A stretch of DNA of 64,000 nt from Paraburkholderia sp. Tr-20389 (GTDB lineage Bacteria; Pseudomonadota; Gammaproteobacteria; Burkholderiales; Burkholderiaceae), in the NCBI RefSeq assembly GCF_017104565.1, contig NZ_JAAGPD010000008.1, forward strand, positions 124,001-188,000, given 5' to 3'. A model generated the notes under the pieces. That model ran no database searches and was not told where the DNA came from. It saw only the letters and a program-made list of their open reading frames with translations. A program made the position numbers and the translations under genes. Positions 26,618 to 36,129 of this stretch are shown here, piece by piece (position 1 is the stretch's first letter; every line of letters starts with the position of its first letter).

Positions 26618-29184
26618 GCCTGTCCGACCACTATGACGTCTACTACGCGGATAAGCTGTGGAACCTGCTGCCCGCCATCTACCGGACGGAAGACACCGAC
26701 CAGTTCGGCACCAACGGCCCGCTGCGCGAGCTCGTCAACCGCATCGGCAGGCAGGCTGCCATCGTGCGGCGGGACCTCGACCGGCTCTGGGCAAATCAGT
26801 CGATCGAAACCTGCGACGACTGGGTGATCCCGTATATCGGCGACCTGGTGGCGACGAATCTGGTCGCTGCCCTCGACGCACGCGGCCAGCGGCTCGATGT
26901 GCGCAAAACCATCTACTACCGGCGCAGAAAAGGCACAGTCGGCGTGCTCGAAGAGATCGCACATGACATCACCGGATGGGATGCACGTGTCGTCGAGTTC
27001 TTCCGCCGGCTTGGCCGCACGCGCCACGGTCTCGACCCGGCGCTCGGCGTCGCCCTCACACCCGGCGACGATACGGAACGCCTTCAGTTCGCGGAAGGCT
27101 TGCGCGGCCCGCAGACGCGAACGGCGATCGGTGGTTTTGCGGACCTCCGCAACGTGAAGGGCGCACAGCAGGTCCGCACGGCCTTCGACGAGTACTTCTA
27201 TACGGCCGACGTGCGTGCGCCTGCCGGCCTCTCGGGCTGGCATGCCATCCCGAAACTCGGCGTCTATCTCTGGCGGCTGCACAGTTTCGCAACGGGCCAT
27301 TCAACGCCTGTCGCCGTCGCAGGCTGCCCGGGCTGGTACACCTTCGATCCGACGGGGCGCGACGTGCCGTTGTTCGCCGCTTCGCGCGTACTCACGTCAT
27401 GCGAGTCCTGGCAGTCGCCCGGCCTCGCCGAAGTAGCAGGCCCGATCAGCCAGACCCTGTTCGATACGAGCCTCAATGCCACCGCGCCACTCTATCCCAA
27501 CTCAGCGGTCGTCTATACGACGACGTCGCCGCCCGAGATCGTCCCGGCAAGCAATCTGACCGTGCGTCCCGAACGCGGCCGTTTCGCCGTCACGGGCAAT
27601 GCGGCAGCGGGCTCGCCCAGCGCCGCCCTGACGGTCGAGTACCGCTATGGTTTCTCGTCTGCCATTGGCGCAGGAGCCTATGATCGCCGGCTGGATACGA
27701 TCGATATCGCGACGCCTCAACCCGCGCAAATCATGTCGAACGGCGGTGAGACCCTCGCGACCGGCATGCAGTCGAGCGGCACGGTGACGATCGCCGATTC
27801 CCTCACCTACACGAAAGCGCCCGACCTGGGCGTCGACGGTGCGCTGACGCTGCGCGCCGGGCAGCAGACCCGTCCCGTGCTGCGGCTTGATCGCGACTGG
27901 ACGATCACAGGGCTCGCAGCGGACCTCGCCGTCGACGGCCTGTTCGTGTCCGGTGCCGATATCGTGCTGAAAGGCTCGTTCGGTAGCGTCACCATCTCGT
28001 GCGCAACGTTCGATCCGGGCAACACGTCGGGCGCAGTGCCGGAAGCCCCGCCGCCCTTCGACCCGTTCGATCGCGCCGCCGACGGACGGCCACTCGTGCC
28101 GGTTCGCCTATGGGTCGAAGGCGTCGTGCAAACCATGACGATCGACCGCTCGATTCTGGCGGGCGTGCGTACACGCGCGGGTGGGCTGATCGAGACGCTC
28201 TCGGTTTCCAACAGTATCCTGCATGCGATCCCGACCTCAACGGGCGTTTTGACGGTCGACAGCATCAAGGATCCAGTGCGGTTGCTGCGCGTGCTCACGC
28301 AGGCAGACGACCCGGTGTCGCGTCATTTGCGCGTGCTGTCGCCCGCACTCGATGCGCTCGTCGCCGCGCCCGCCTCGCCGCCGGCTAACGTCACTGCCAT
28401 AGCGGCGGCATTGAACGATCTCGTGACAAGCCGCTCGATCTACGACCCTGTTGCATTTGCCGATGTCGTGCTCAGCACGGCGACGCGCAACCTGCTCGAC
28501 GGCGATAGCGCGAGTACGCCTTCGGGTTCGCCTTCGGGTTCGCCTTCGAGTCCGCCTTCGAGTTCGCCTTCGAGTCCGCCTTCGAGTCCGCCTTCGAGTC
28601 CGCCTTCGAGTTCGCCTTCGAGTCCGCCTTCGAGTCCGCCGCTTTCGAGTCCGCCGTCGGCTGCGACGCTGAGTCTCAACCTGCATCTGCTGGAAGACAG
28701 TTATCCGCAGGAAGTCGCGGACGCGTGTCTTGCTCTAGCCGAAACGAACGCGACATTGATACGCACGACCGTGATGGGCAGGATCGTCGTGAGAACGATC
28801 GAGGCAAGCGAATCGATTCTTCAGGACCTCGCCTTGACGGCGAACACGCAGGACGGCTGCGTCCGGTTCAGCGCGTGGGCCAACGGCAGCGTATTGCCGC
28901 GTCAGTACGAGAGCGTGCGCATCGCGCCGCTCGCCCCGCTCTTCGCGTCGGACCGCTTCGGCATGCCTGATTACGGCCAGCTTCTGCCGCGCGTGGACGC
29001 GGCGGTCATTGCCCCGGCCGAAACAGGCGTGCCTCTCAACACGATTTCCCGAGGCGCGCAAAACGGCACGGAAATGGGTGCGTTCGCGCGCGAAGACATT
29101 CCCATCAAAACAGACGCACTGCTTATCAAATATCAGGAATATATGCCGGCGGGTTTGATGCCCGTCGTTATCAACGTCACCTGA
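26614..29184 (+). CDS. gpI-like tail protein with SPP-repeat linker (Afp12-like)
   Basis: The 856-residue protein overlaps the wedge gene by four bases. Residues 1-200 resemble the phage tail protein I family (YYADKLWNLLPAIYRTEDT, CDDWVIPYIGDLVATNLV, TIYYRRRKGTVGVLEEIAHDIT). The remainder is beta-rich, with repeating strands suggesting a solenoid. Residues about 636-681 are a low-complexity S/P run of tandem units. A gpI-type protein normally anchors tail fibres to the baseplate, which fits the fibre-like gene that follows. Confidence 0.82.
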   Translation: MSLSDHYDVYYADKLWNLLPAIYRTEDTDQFGTNGPLRELVNRIGRQAAIVRRDLDRLWANQSIETCDDWVIPYIGDLVATNLVAALDARGQRLDVRKTIYYRRRKGTVGVLEEIAHDITGWDARVVEFFRRLGRTRHGLDPALGVALTPGDDTERLQFAEGLRGPQTRTAIGGFADLRNVKGAQQVRTAFDEYFYTADVRAPAGLSGWHAIPKLGVYLWRLHSFATGHSTPVAVAGCPGWYTFDPTGRDVPLFAASRVLTSCESWQSPGLAEVAGPISQTLFDTSLNATAPLYPNSAVVYTTTSPPEIVPASNLTVRPERGRFAVTGNAAAGSPSAALTVEYRYGFSSAIGAGAYDRRLDTIDIATPQPAQIMSNGGETLATGMQSSGTVTIADSLTYTKAPDLGVDGALTLRAGQQTRPVLRLDRDWTITGLAADLAVDGLFVSGADIVLKGSFGSVTISCATFDPGNTSGAVPEAPPPFDPFDRAADGRPLVPVRLWVEGVVQTMTIDRSILAGVRTRAGGLIETLSVSNSILHAIPTSTGVLTVDSIKDPVRLLRVLTQADDPVSRHLRVLSPALDALVAAPASPPANVTAIAAALNDLVTSRSIYDPVAFADVVLSTATRNLLDGDSASTPSGSPSGSPSSPPSSSPSSPPSSPPSSPPSSSPSSPPSSPPLSSPPSAATLSLNLHLLEDSYPQEVADACLALAETNATLIRTTVMGRIVVRTIEASESILQDLALTANTQDGCVRFSAWANGSVLPRQYESVRIAPLAPLFASDRFGMPDYGQLLPRVDAAVIAPAETGVPLNTISRGAQNGTEMGAFAREDIPIKTDALLIKYQEYMPAGLMPVVINVT
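28519..28655 (+). repeat. tandem 12-base repeats encoding PSSP-type units
   Basis: A run of near-identical 12-base units (CCTTCGAGTCCG or CCTTCGAGTTCG) repeats about ten times, giving a serine/proline linker. The units are far more uniform at DNA level than those in the sheath gene, so recent slippage expansion is likely. Antisense frames here are arginine- or glutamate-rich artefacts. Confidence 0.88.
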
Positions 29185-29205
29185 ACGCGACGAGAAGGGG
29201 AGACC

Positions 29206-32200
29206 ATGTCAGCCGACCTCAGTCGAACCTCAGACGATCGCCGATATGGCTATCGAAAAGTATCGGCACAACAAGGTCGCGTCTTTGTCGAACGCGACTT
29301 GAACGCATTGCAGGACATCCTGCATGAGCGCACCGACGAAGACGTGCTGGCGATAGTCGGCCCGTCCGGCTCGCCCGACGATGGCTTTGCGATCAGCGTG
29401 CCCGTCGTGAGCCCCGCGCCGCCTGCATCACCTGTGTCTCCGGCATCCCCTGCCTTGCCCGCTTCTCCGCCGCTTCCCGTGTCGCCCGCGTCCCCGCCTT
29501 CCGGCGGCACACGACTCACGCAGGCCTGGGACTTCGCCGTCGCCGCGGGCACGATGTATGTGGGCGGCCAGCGCGTCACGTGGCCGCCGACCGCACCGGA
29601 TGCGTCGGCGCCGTGGTCGTATTTCACGCAGCCTGACTGGCTTGCACCGGACGATCCCCTGCCCGTGTTGACCAGCCCTGCTCGCGTAGTGGCCGAGCCG
29701 TCTGCCCGGCATGGAGGCATCGAGGCCATCTGGCTCGATGTGTTCGACCAGGAAGTCAGCGCAACGGAAGACCCCGACCTCAAGGAGGTCGCGCTCGGCG
29801 GCCCGGACACCACGGGCCGCGTGCGCACCGCGCGCCGCGTGCGGCGCACGCCCGTGAGCCACGCCGACTGCACCCGGGCATGGCTGGACGCCACCGCGTC
29901 ATGGTCATCGCAGGGGCTCATGTTCGACCCCGATACCATGCGGCTCGAGCCCGCCGTCCGCCTTCAGGTCTCGTTCGAACAGGACCCGGCTCCGCCCAAT
30001 CCCTGCGACCCCATCGTCAAAGGCGGCTATCTGTACGCTGATAACCAGCTGATCAGGATCAAGATCGTGCCGTCCGAGACGTCCGCATCGCCGGATACGT
30101 TCGTCTGGGGCTATGACAACGCGAGCTTCCTCTACCGCGTGTCGGATATAAGCGGCGAGGGGACTCAACTGCAACTCGCCGACACGCCGCCCGACGCCTA
30201 TCACCGGCCGCAAAGCGGCCAGGCGATCGAAGTCTTGCGGACGGCGCACTTTCTCAACGACGCGGCACCATCCGCTGACGGCGGCGACGCCACGGTACGT
30301 TGCGTGGCCGAAGCCACGGGCGTGGTGCGCTCGTTGAGCGCGGCGTATGGCGCGATCGTGCAGGGCGGCCCGGCGAACTATCTATCGCTGAGCGAGGCGT
30401 TGCCGGCCGACTATCTAGACGACCCGAATCCGCTCTTCGTGCGAATCTGGCAAGCGAGGCAGACACTGCCCGCCGACGGCGGCAGCAGTGCGTTGCAAGA
30501 CGCCACGAACGGCAGTGCGAACGGCGTGGTGCTGACGTTCTCCGGGATGGCCGGCGGCGCGCCCGCCGCGGGCGCGTACTGGATGATCGCCCTGCGGCCC
30601 GCCACACCGCAAACCGTTTACCCCGCACGGTTCGTCGACAGCCCGCAGCCGCCCGATGGCCCGCATCGGTGGGCATGTCCGCTTGCCGTGATCGACTGGA
30701 CCGACGCGGGCAGTCCCAGCGTCACAGGCTGTCGTTCGACATTCCAGAATCTCGTCGAGTTGAGCCGCCGCAAGGCGGGCTGCTGCACGCTCAGCGTCAG
30801 CCCCCCCGACCTCGACGCAACGACGCTGCAAACGCTGATCGACACAGCGGCCCACACCGCGAGCCACATCCGGGTATGTTTCGAACCGGGAACCTTCGCG
30901 CTGCGCGATGCATTGCGCCTGACGCCGCTGCATGCGGGCATCGTGCTCGAAGCCTGCAACGGCGGCGCCCTGCTCACTCCGGCTCCGGGCGCAGACGCGA
31001 GCTTCTTTGCAGACGGACTGATCGTCATCGAGGGAGCGACCAACGTGACGCTGCGCGGACTTGCGTTTGCGAGTGTCGCGCACCCGCCATCGGCAGACGT
31101 GCGTTCGGGGATGACATGGCTCACTCAGGCGCTCAGCGTCGAGATCATGGCGCTCACGCGTAATGGCGTCGTCACGTCCAATCCGCTGTGGGAGTCGCCG
31201 GTCGAAACGCTGACCAGCCAGATCGCTCGTCTGGCTCTGCACGTATGCGTGCGCGCCGTCAGCGCGAGCAACCTCACCATCGACGCCTGCAACTTCGTCG
31301 GCGCGACGCCGGCGTCGCCCGGTCAGTTGAGCAACGCCTTGTCGATCGGCGTGCTCGCTCAAGGCGACTGCACCGGTTTTTCAATCGACGACTGCACGTT
31401 CGAGGGAACAACGCCGACGCTAACGCCTGGCCCGACGCTAGCGGGTTCACTGGACGTTTCGAAAACTTTGCAAACGGCTGTCGAGGAAGCGGCGCGCGGC
31501 GCGAGCAAAACCACCAGGCGCTTGACGCCAAAACCGGCCGTCCTCGATGAAGCTGCGAAGGAACCCGCGAAAGAGCCCATAAACGAAGCCGACGGCGCAC
31601 AAAAGCCGAATGCCGACGTGAAAGAACCACTCGCCGGCGCAGCGGGCGTCGCAACCGTACGCGCATTGCAACTCGTTCCGGACCAGAACGAATTGATCCG
31701 CAATCTGCCGAGCCTCGCCGATTTCGTCCGGCGGCCAACCATGGCGGACGCACCGCCCCTCGTCATCAACGCGGGCATCCTGATCACCCCCTATATCACT
31801 GCAGGGGCGAAAGCGATGGACCCTGCCGTAGTACAGCCCAAGGCCGATGTGCCAGAAAATCTGCTACGACTACAGTTCGGATTGCAAGGTATCGTGGACG
31901 GCGTGCAAATCCGCGGCAACCGGTTCGAAGGACTGACCTGTGCGGCGCTCAGCATCGCGTCGACGGGAGTGGTACGCATCGAAAACAATCAGGTAACGAA
32001 TTGTGCGGCTGGCTTCTGGATCTACGCGCAGTCGTCGAACTACCTGCAACTCGATCTGCGCAGTCCCGATCCACACACACGCGGCGCAGAGCAAATGTTG
32101 CTCTATGCACTGATGTTCGAAGAAACGCTGCTTGCCCTCTTCGCACCGATGTTGCTGAAACCGCCCGTGCGGGTCCGACCCGCGACCGGAGCGTTCACAG

Positions 32201-32652
32201 CTTCGGCGGTTCACGTGAGCGGCAACGACATCGACTGCACTCTGCGGCACGGCAGTCCGTTGCCGCAATGCTCCGCCGCGCTCGCTGTTTTCGCCGACCC
32301 GTCGGCCCAAAGCGGCCCCTCGGAGAGCACGCTCTCCATCACGGACAACCGGCTCAATACGAATCCCGTCGACTGGCTTCCGGCTGTCAGTGCGTTGTAC
32401 ACGGGCAGTTGCACGTTCACGGCCAATCACATCGCGAATGGCAACAACGACGGTGGCTACAGCTTGAGACTGCAGCCCACTTACGCGTCCGTTGCGCAAG
32501 TTGCCGGAAAAGGAACTGCCGGTAATTCCGGCGACGCGACGGCGATAACGGGCAATGTCATTCAGCGTGCGACCAATCTCGCTTCGCTGACACGCTCAAA
32601 CCAGACGGCGCCATTGAACACGTGGATGCCGTTCAATGCGATGCGCAACTGA
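29206..32652 (+). CDS. DUF6519 protein with right-handed beta-helix (fibre-like)
   Basis: The 1148-residue protein starts with the DUF6519 signature (YRKVSAQQGRVFVERDLN, then ALQDILHERT), a module common in eCIS loci. An SPP-rich linker occupies residues about 70-98. From about residue 530 onward the sequence repeats strand-turn motifs (VTLRGLAFASV, LTIDACNFVGA, FSIDDCTFEGT, VQIRGNRFEGL, VRIENNQVTNC, VHVSGNDIDC), the signature of a pectate-lyase-like right-handed beta-helix. A lysine/glutamate/alanine-rich insert (residues about 755-815) interrupts the helix. A fibre or receptor-binding role is inferred; a sugar-cleaving activity is possible. Confidence 0.82.
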   Translation: MSADLSRTSDDRRYGYRKVSAQQGRVFVERDLNALQDILHERTDEDVLAIVGPSGSPDDGFAISVPVVSPAPPASPVSPASPALPASPPLPVSPASPPSGGTRLTQAWDFAVAAGTMYVGGQRVTWPPTAPDASAPWSYFTQPDWLAPDDPLPVLTSPARVVAEPSARHGGIEAIWLDVFDQEVSATEDPDLKEVALGGPDTTGRVRTARRVRRTPVSHADCTRAWLDATASWSSQGLMFDPDTMRLEPAVRLQVSFEQDPAPPNPCDPIVKGGYLYADNQLIRIKIVPSETSASPDTFVWGYDNASFLYRVSDISGEGTQLQLADTPPDAYHRPQSGQAIEVLRTAHFLNDAAPSADGGDATVRCVAEATGVVRSLSAAYGAIVQGGPANYLSLSEALPADYLDDPNPLFVRIWQARQTLPADGGSSALQDATNGSANGVVLTFSGMAGGAPAAGAYWMIALRPATPQTVYPARFVDSPQPPDGPHRWACPLAVIDWTDAGSPSVTGCRSTFQNLVELSRRKAGCCTLSVSPPDLDATTLQTLIDTAAHTASHIRVCFEPGTFALRDALRLTPLHAGIVLEACNGGALLTPAPGADASFFADGLIVIEGATNVTLRGLAFASVAHPPSADVRSGMTWLTQALSVEIMALTRNGVVTSNPLWESPVETLTSQIARLALHVCVRAVSASNLTIDACNFVGATPASPGQLSNALSIGVLAQGDCTGFSIDDCTFEGTTPTLTPGPTLAGSLDVSKTLQTAVEEAARGASKTTRRLTPKPAVLDEAAKEPAKEPINEADGAQKPNADVKEPLAGAAGVATVRALQLVPDQNELIRNLPSLADFVRRPTMADAPPLVINAGILITPYITAGAKAMDPAVVQPKADVPENLLRLQFGLQGIVDGVQIRGNRFEGLTCAALSIASTGVVRIENNQVTNCAAGFWIYAQSSNYLQLDLRSPDPHTRGAEQMLLYALMFEETLLALFAPMLLKPPVRVRPATGAFTASAVHVSGNDIDCTLRHGSPLPQCSAALAVFADPSAQSGPSESTLSITDNRLNTNPVDWLPAVSALYTGSCTFTANHIANGNNDGGYSLRLQPTYASVAQVAGKGTAGNSGDATAITGNVIQRATNLASLTRSNQTAPLNTWMPFNAMRN
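29410..29505 (+). repeat. SPP-rich low-complexity stretch in the DUF6519 gene
   Basis: About thirty codons alternate proline with alanine, serine or valine (units such as SPAS, SPP), forming the third SP-rich linker in this operon. The codons are irregular, so this is a compositional repeat rather than an exact tandem array. Confidence 0.7.
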
Positions 32653-32681
32653 TCCGGGCCGCCCCTCCATGCGAGATCACC

Positions 32682-33932
32682 ATGAGCAATGCACTCGCCA
32701 TCGCAAGCGTCACTGAGACGCTGCTTCACGTGCTCACCGGCTGCCTCGACCGCTCGGGCGTGAGCGGCGCGACCGTGACGGCCGTGCGCCCGGATCAGCC
32801 GTCGCAGTTGCCAAATCCCGGCGTCAATATTTTTCTTTATCAGGTCTCGCCGAACGTGGCGCTGCGCAACGCCGATCTGCCGACACGCTCACCGGACGGC
32901 ACGCTGCTGCGCCGTCCGCAAGCGGCCCTCGATCTGCACTACCTGTTCACGTTCTACGGGGAAGACCTGACGCTGCAGCAGCAGCGGCTGCTCGGCGCCG
33001 TCGCCACGCAGATGCATGCGTTTCCCGGCTTGAGCCGTGACACGATCGGCACCGTGCAGGGTTCGGTGCCGTTCCTGAACAGCGCGGATCTCGACGCACA
33101 GGCGGAACTCGTGCGTTTCACGCCCATCAATTTTTCACTCGAAGAGCTCTCGAAGCTGTGGTCGTTCCTTCTGAAGACCGACTACGTGCTCTCGACCGCG
33201 TATCTAGCCAGCGTCGTTCTGCTCGAAACCGACGATACGGAGCCGCCGCCGCCGCTGCCCATCCTGAACTTCAATGTGTACGCAACGTCGTTCGCCCAGC
33301 CGTCGATCGAACAGATATTGCCTGACACCGGAACCTTGATCTTGCCGTCTTCGACGCTGATCGTGTCCGGCCGGAACTTCGTGCGACAGGAACGGGTGAA
33401 CGGCGTGAACGCAACTGCGCCGGTGCAGGTGCTGATCAGCGGTGTGACCGCCACGCCCGGCAGCGTCACGCCGATGCAGCTGCGCGTACCGCTGCCCGCC
33501 GGGCTGCGCGCCGGCGCCAACACGGCGGAAGTGGTGCTCGGCCCCATTGCGGGCGGGCCTCCAGGAACGATCCAGTCGGGCCTGGCGGCCTTCGTGCTTC
33601 ACCCCGTCATCCAGGATGGGGAAGCGGGCAGCCCGGCGCAGATCGCCGTCGAGTCCGCAGGCTCTCCCGACCGGGTTACCTTGACGGCCAGACTCAGTCC
33701 GACCGTCCAGGTTGGACAACGGGTTCTGCTGGAGCTGATTCCCCTCAGCAAGCCAACGGCCGTGCAACTGTTCGACGGCGGCGCCATGACCGTGGCAAGC
33801 GACTTTGTCAGTGTCACCTTCACGCGCCCTGCGACGGGCGACTATCTGGTGAGGCTGCGGGTCGACGGCGCCGAAACGCCGTTGCAGCCGGGCGCGGGCG
33901 GTTCGCCCGCCGGCCCTTTCGTCTCCCTCTGA
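32682..33932 (+). CDS. DUF4255 (Pvc16-type) tail cap protein
   Basis: The 416-residue protein opens with the DUF4255 domain of Afp16/Pvc16: AIASVTETLLHVLTGCLD, a conserved INIFLYQV-like segment (here VNIFLYQVSPN), LDLHYLFTFYGED, and INFSLEELSKLWSFL. The C-terminal half (residues about 200-416) has repeated beta-sandwich-like segments (LIVSGRNF, then VTLTARLSPTVQVG). Pvc16 caps the tube and sets particle length. The start at 32682 is preferred over 32622, which would overlap the upstream gene. Confidence 0.9.
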   Translation: MSNALAIASVTETLLHVLTGCLDRSGVSGATVTAVRPDQPSQLPNPGVNIFLYQVSPNVALRNADLPTRSPDGTLLRRPQAALDLHYLFTFYGEDLTLQQQRLLGAVATQMHAFPGLSRDTIGTVQGSVPFLNSADLDAQAELVRFTPINFSLEELSKLWSFLLKTDYVLSTAYLASVVLLETDDTEPPPPLPILNFNVYATSFAQPSIEQILPDTGTLILPSSTLIVSGRNFVRQERVNGVNATAPVQVLISGVTATPGSVTPMQLRVPLPAGLRAGANTAEVVLGPIAGGPPGTIQSGLAAFVLHPVIQDGEAGSPAQIAVESAGSPDRVTLTARLSPTVQVGQRVLLELIPLSKPTAVQLFDGGAMTVASDFVSVTFTRPATGDYLVRLRVDGAETPLQPGAGGSPAGPFVSL

Positions 33933-33945
33933 CGGAGCGATCGCG

Positions 33946-36129
33946 ATGGCAACCGAACAGGAGTGGCTCGAAGCCAACCACGCGTATCTCATGCAGCAGC
34001 TTGCCCGCCTGCGCGCGCTGCTACGCCCTCAGGAACCCGCCGCGCCCGGCACCGGGATCGTCCTGCCGCCCGACGCCACGCCCCTGCAGGATACAGCCGA
34101 CGCCGCGAAGCACTCCGACATGCAGGATGCCTTCGACGACCATCCTCCCGCGCTCGATACGCTATGCGAAGCATTCGATCTCTCGCCGTTCGAACGGGAC
34201 ATCGTGCTGATGTGCATGGCGCCCGAACTGAAACCCGAGTTCGCGGCGCTGTACGCAAGCCTGCAAGGCGACGAGCAGTTGACGCGCCCGACGTTCGGCA
34301 TGGCCCTCGCGTTTTTGCCGCATGCATATTGGAACGCGATCGCACCGAACGGCGCGCTGCGCCGCTGGCGCATCATCGAACTGGACAACACGGCACGCGT
34401 CGCGTCGGCGGGCATGAGGCTCGACGAACGGATCCTGCATTACCTGCTGGGTATCGACGATATCGACGAGCGTATCGCCCATCTGGTCAGCATCTTGCCC
34501 ATCGCTACCGCGCAGCGCCTGCCGCCGTCGCACGTGCTGACTCTCAGCCAGATCGTCGCGCTGTGGCGCACCGCCGGGACGCTCGATACCGCGCCCGTGG
34601 TGCAGCTTTGCGGTGACCCGGATGACTATCTGCCGATCGTGTCGGCAGCGGCCGCCGTTCAGGGCGTACGGGCCGCGCTCACGGGTGCGGATCGCGTTCC
34701 ATCGAACGGCATGGAGCTCGACGCATTCGTGCGGCTGTGGGACCGCGAAGTCGTCCTCGATATGGGCGGCGTGCTCATCGTCGAGCGCAACGACATGACG
34801 GCTGCCTCCGAGCAACGCAATGCCATCTCGCCGCATGTCGCGTATCTGCTGGGTCACGCGCGTGGCCGCATCGTCGTCGCGGGCCGAGAGCGCGTGCACG
34901 TGCAGGGGCAGATCACCGTCACATTCGATGTACACCATCCGGATTCAGCAGAACAGCGGCTAGCGTGGAAAGCGGCATTGTCGCGGCCACCCGCGCCCGG
35001 CACACAGGCCGACGCGGCGGATGCCGCCACAGACGAGCGACCCGCTGACGCGACGGCTGAACCGATGCCATCCGCCGAAGCAAACACAGGCGAAGCGGTT
35101 GGACCTTTGACGGCTTCCGCCGCGAGCGGCGCTCAAGCGGCAGCGCAAACATCGCCCCCAGAACTTCCACCCGACGATACGCTCGATGCACTCGCGTTCC
35201 AGTTCGACCTGAGCCTGAACGGCATCCGTACGATTGCGGCGCAAGCCGTCGCAGGCGCTGGGTCTGGACGCGCGGCCGCCGAAGCTGCCTGGGATCTGTG
35301 CCGGTTGTACTTGCGCGACCGCATGGACGGTCTCGCGCATCGGCTCGAATCGCGAGTCGACTGGTGCAACCTGGTGCTTCCCGACGATCAGCTGAATATC
35401 CTGCGCACGATCGCCGCACAGGTCGGCCAACGCCGCACAGTCTACGAACGCTGGGGTTTTGGCGCACGCGGCACGCAGGGACTGGGCATCAGCGTGCTCT
35501 TTCACGGCGTCAGCGGTACGGGGAAGACGCTCGCCGCCCAAGTGCTGGCCAACGTGTTGCGTCTGGATCTCTACCGCATCGATCTGTCGTCGGTGGTCAG
35601 CAAGTACATCGGCGAAACCGAGAAGGAACTGCGCCGCGTATTCGACGCAGCCGAAGACAGCGGCGCGATCTTGCTGTTCGACGAGGCCGATGCGCTGTTC
35701 GGTGCGCGCAGTACCGTGCGCGACAGCCACGACCGCTACGCAAATATCGAAGTCAGCTATCTGCTGCAACGCATGGAAGCCTATCGCGGTCTCGCGATCC
35801 TGACCACCAACCAGAAACAGGCACTCGATTCCGCCTTCATGCGGCGCCTGCGGTTCGTGGTTCAGTTTCCATTCCCCGATGCGGCGCAGCGCGTCGCCAT
35901 CTGGCGCGACGTGTTTCCTTCCTCCGCGCCGATCGGTCAACTCGATCTGGCACGGCTCGGCGGCATGAAGCTGGCGGGCGGCAACATCCGCAACATCGCG
36001 ATGAACGCGGCATTCCTCGCAGCGCACGCGGGCGAAGCGATCGGCATGGATCACGTGCTCAGTGCCGCGCGAGCCGAATATGCGAAGCTCGAGCGGCCGC
36101 TGACCATCGCCGAAACGGGGATGCCATGA
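33946..36129 (+). CDS. AAA+ ATPase of the eCIS (Afp15-like)
   Basis: The 727-residue protein has a C-terminal AAA+ module: Walker A GVSGTGKT near residue 525, Walker B ILLFDEADALF near residue 578, and sensor and arginine-finger region AFMRRLRFVVQFPFP. The N-terminal half (residues 1-400) is a family-specific helical and degenerate ATPase-like region, with an acidic/alanine-rich hinge at about 345-400. Such ATPases are core eCIS components, thought to assist assembly or cargo handling. Its stop overlaps the start of the DUF4157 gene (ATGATGA). Confidence 0.9.
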   Translation: MATEQEWLEANHAYLMQQLARLRALLRPQEPAAPGTGIVLPPDATPLQDTADAAKHSDMQDAFDDHPPALDTLCEAFDLSPFERDIVLMCMAPELKPEFAALYASLQGDEQLTRPTFGMALAFLPHAYWNAIAPNGALRRWRIIELDNTARVASAGMRLDERILHYLLGIDDIDERIAHLVSILPIATAQRLPPSHVLTLSQIVALWRTAGTLDTAPVVQLCGDPDDYLPIVSAAAAVQGVRAALTGADRVPSNGMELDAFVRLWDREVVLDMGGVLIVERNDMTAASEQRNAISPHVAYLLGHARGRIVVAGRERVHVQGQITVTFDVHHPDSAEQRLAWKAALSRPPAPGTQADAADAATDERPADATAEPMPSAEANTGEAVGPLTASAASGAQAAAQTSPPELPPDDTLDALAFQFDLSLNGIRTIAAQAVAGAGSGRAAAEAAWDLCRLYLRDRMDGLAHRLESRVDWCNLVLPDDQLNILRTIAAQVGQRRTVYERWGFGARGTQGLGISVLFHGVSGTGKTLAAQVLANVLRLDLYRIDLSSVVSKYIGETEKELRRVFDAAEDSGAILLFDEADALFGARSTVRDSHDRYANIEVSYLLQRMEAYRGLAILTTNQKQALDSAFMRRLRFVVQFPFPDAAQRVAIWRDVFPSSAPIGQLDLARLGGMKLAGGNIRNIAMNAAFLAAHAGEAIGMDHVLSAARAEYAKLERPLTIAETGMP

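Noticed and set aside
28237-28686. Antisense arginine-rich open frames over the SPP repeats
   Set aside because: They arise from the 12-base repeat read backwards; they have no ribosome binding site and overlap a solid tail-protein gene.
35298-36125. Extended N-terminus of the DUF4157 gene
   Set aside because: The frame lies inside the AAA+ gene; the ATGATGA overlap and homology place the start at 36126.
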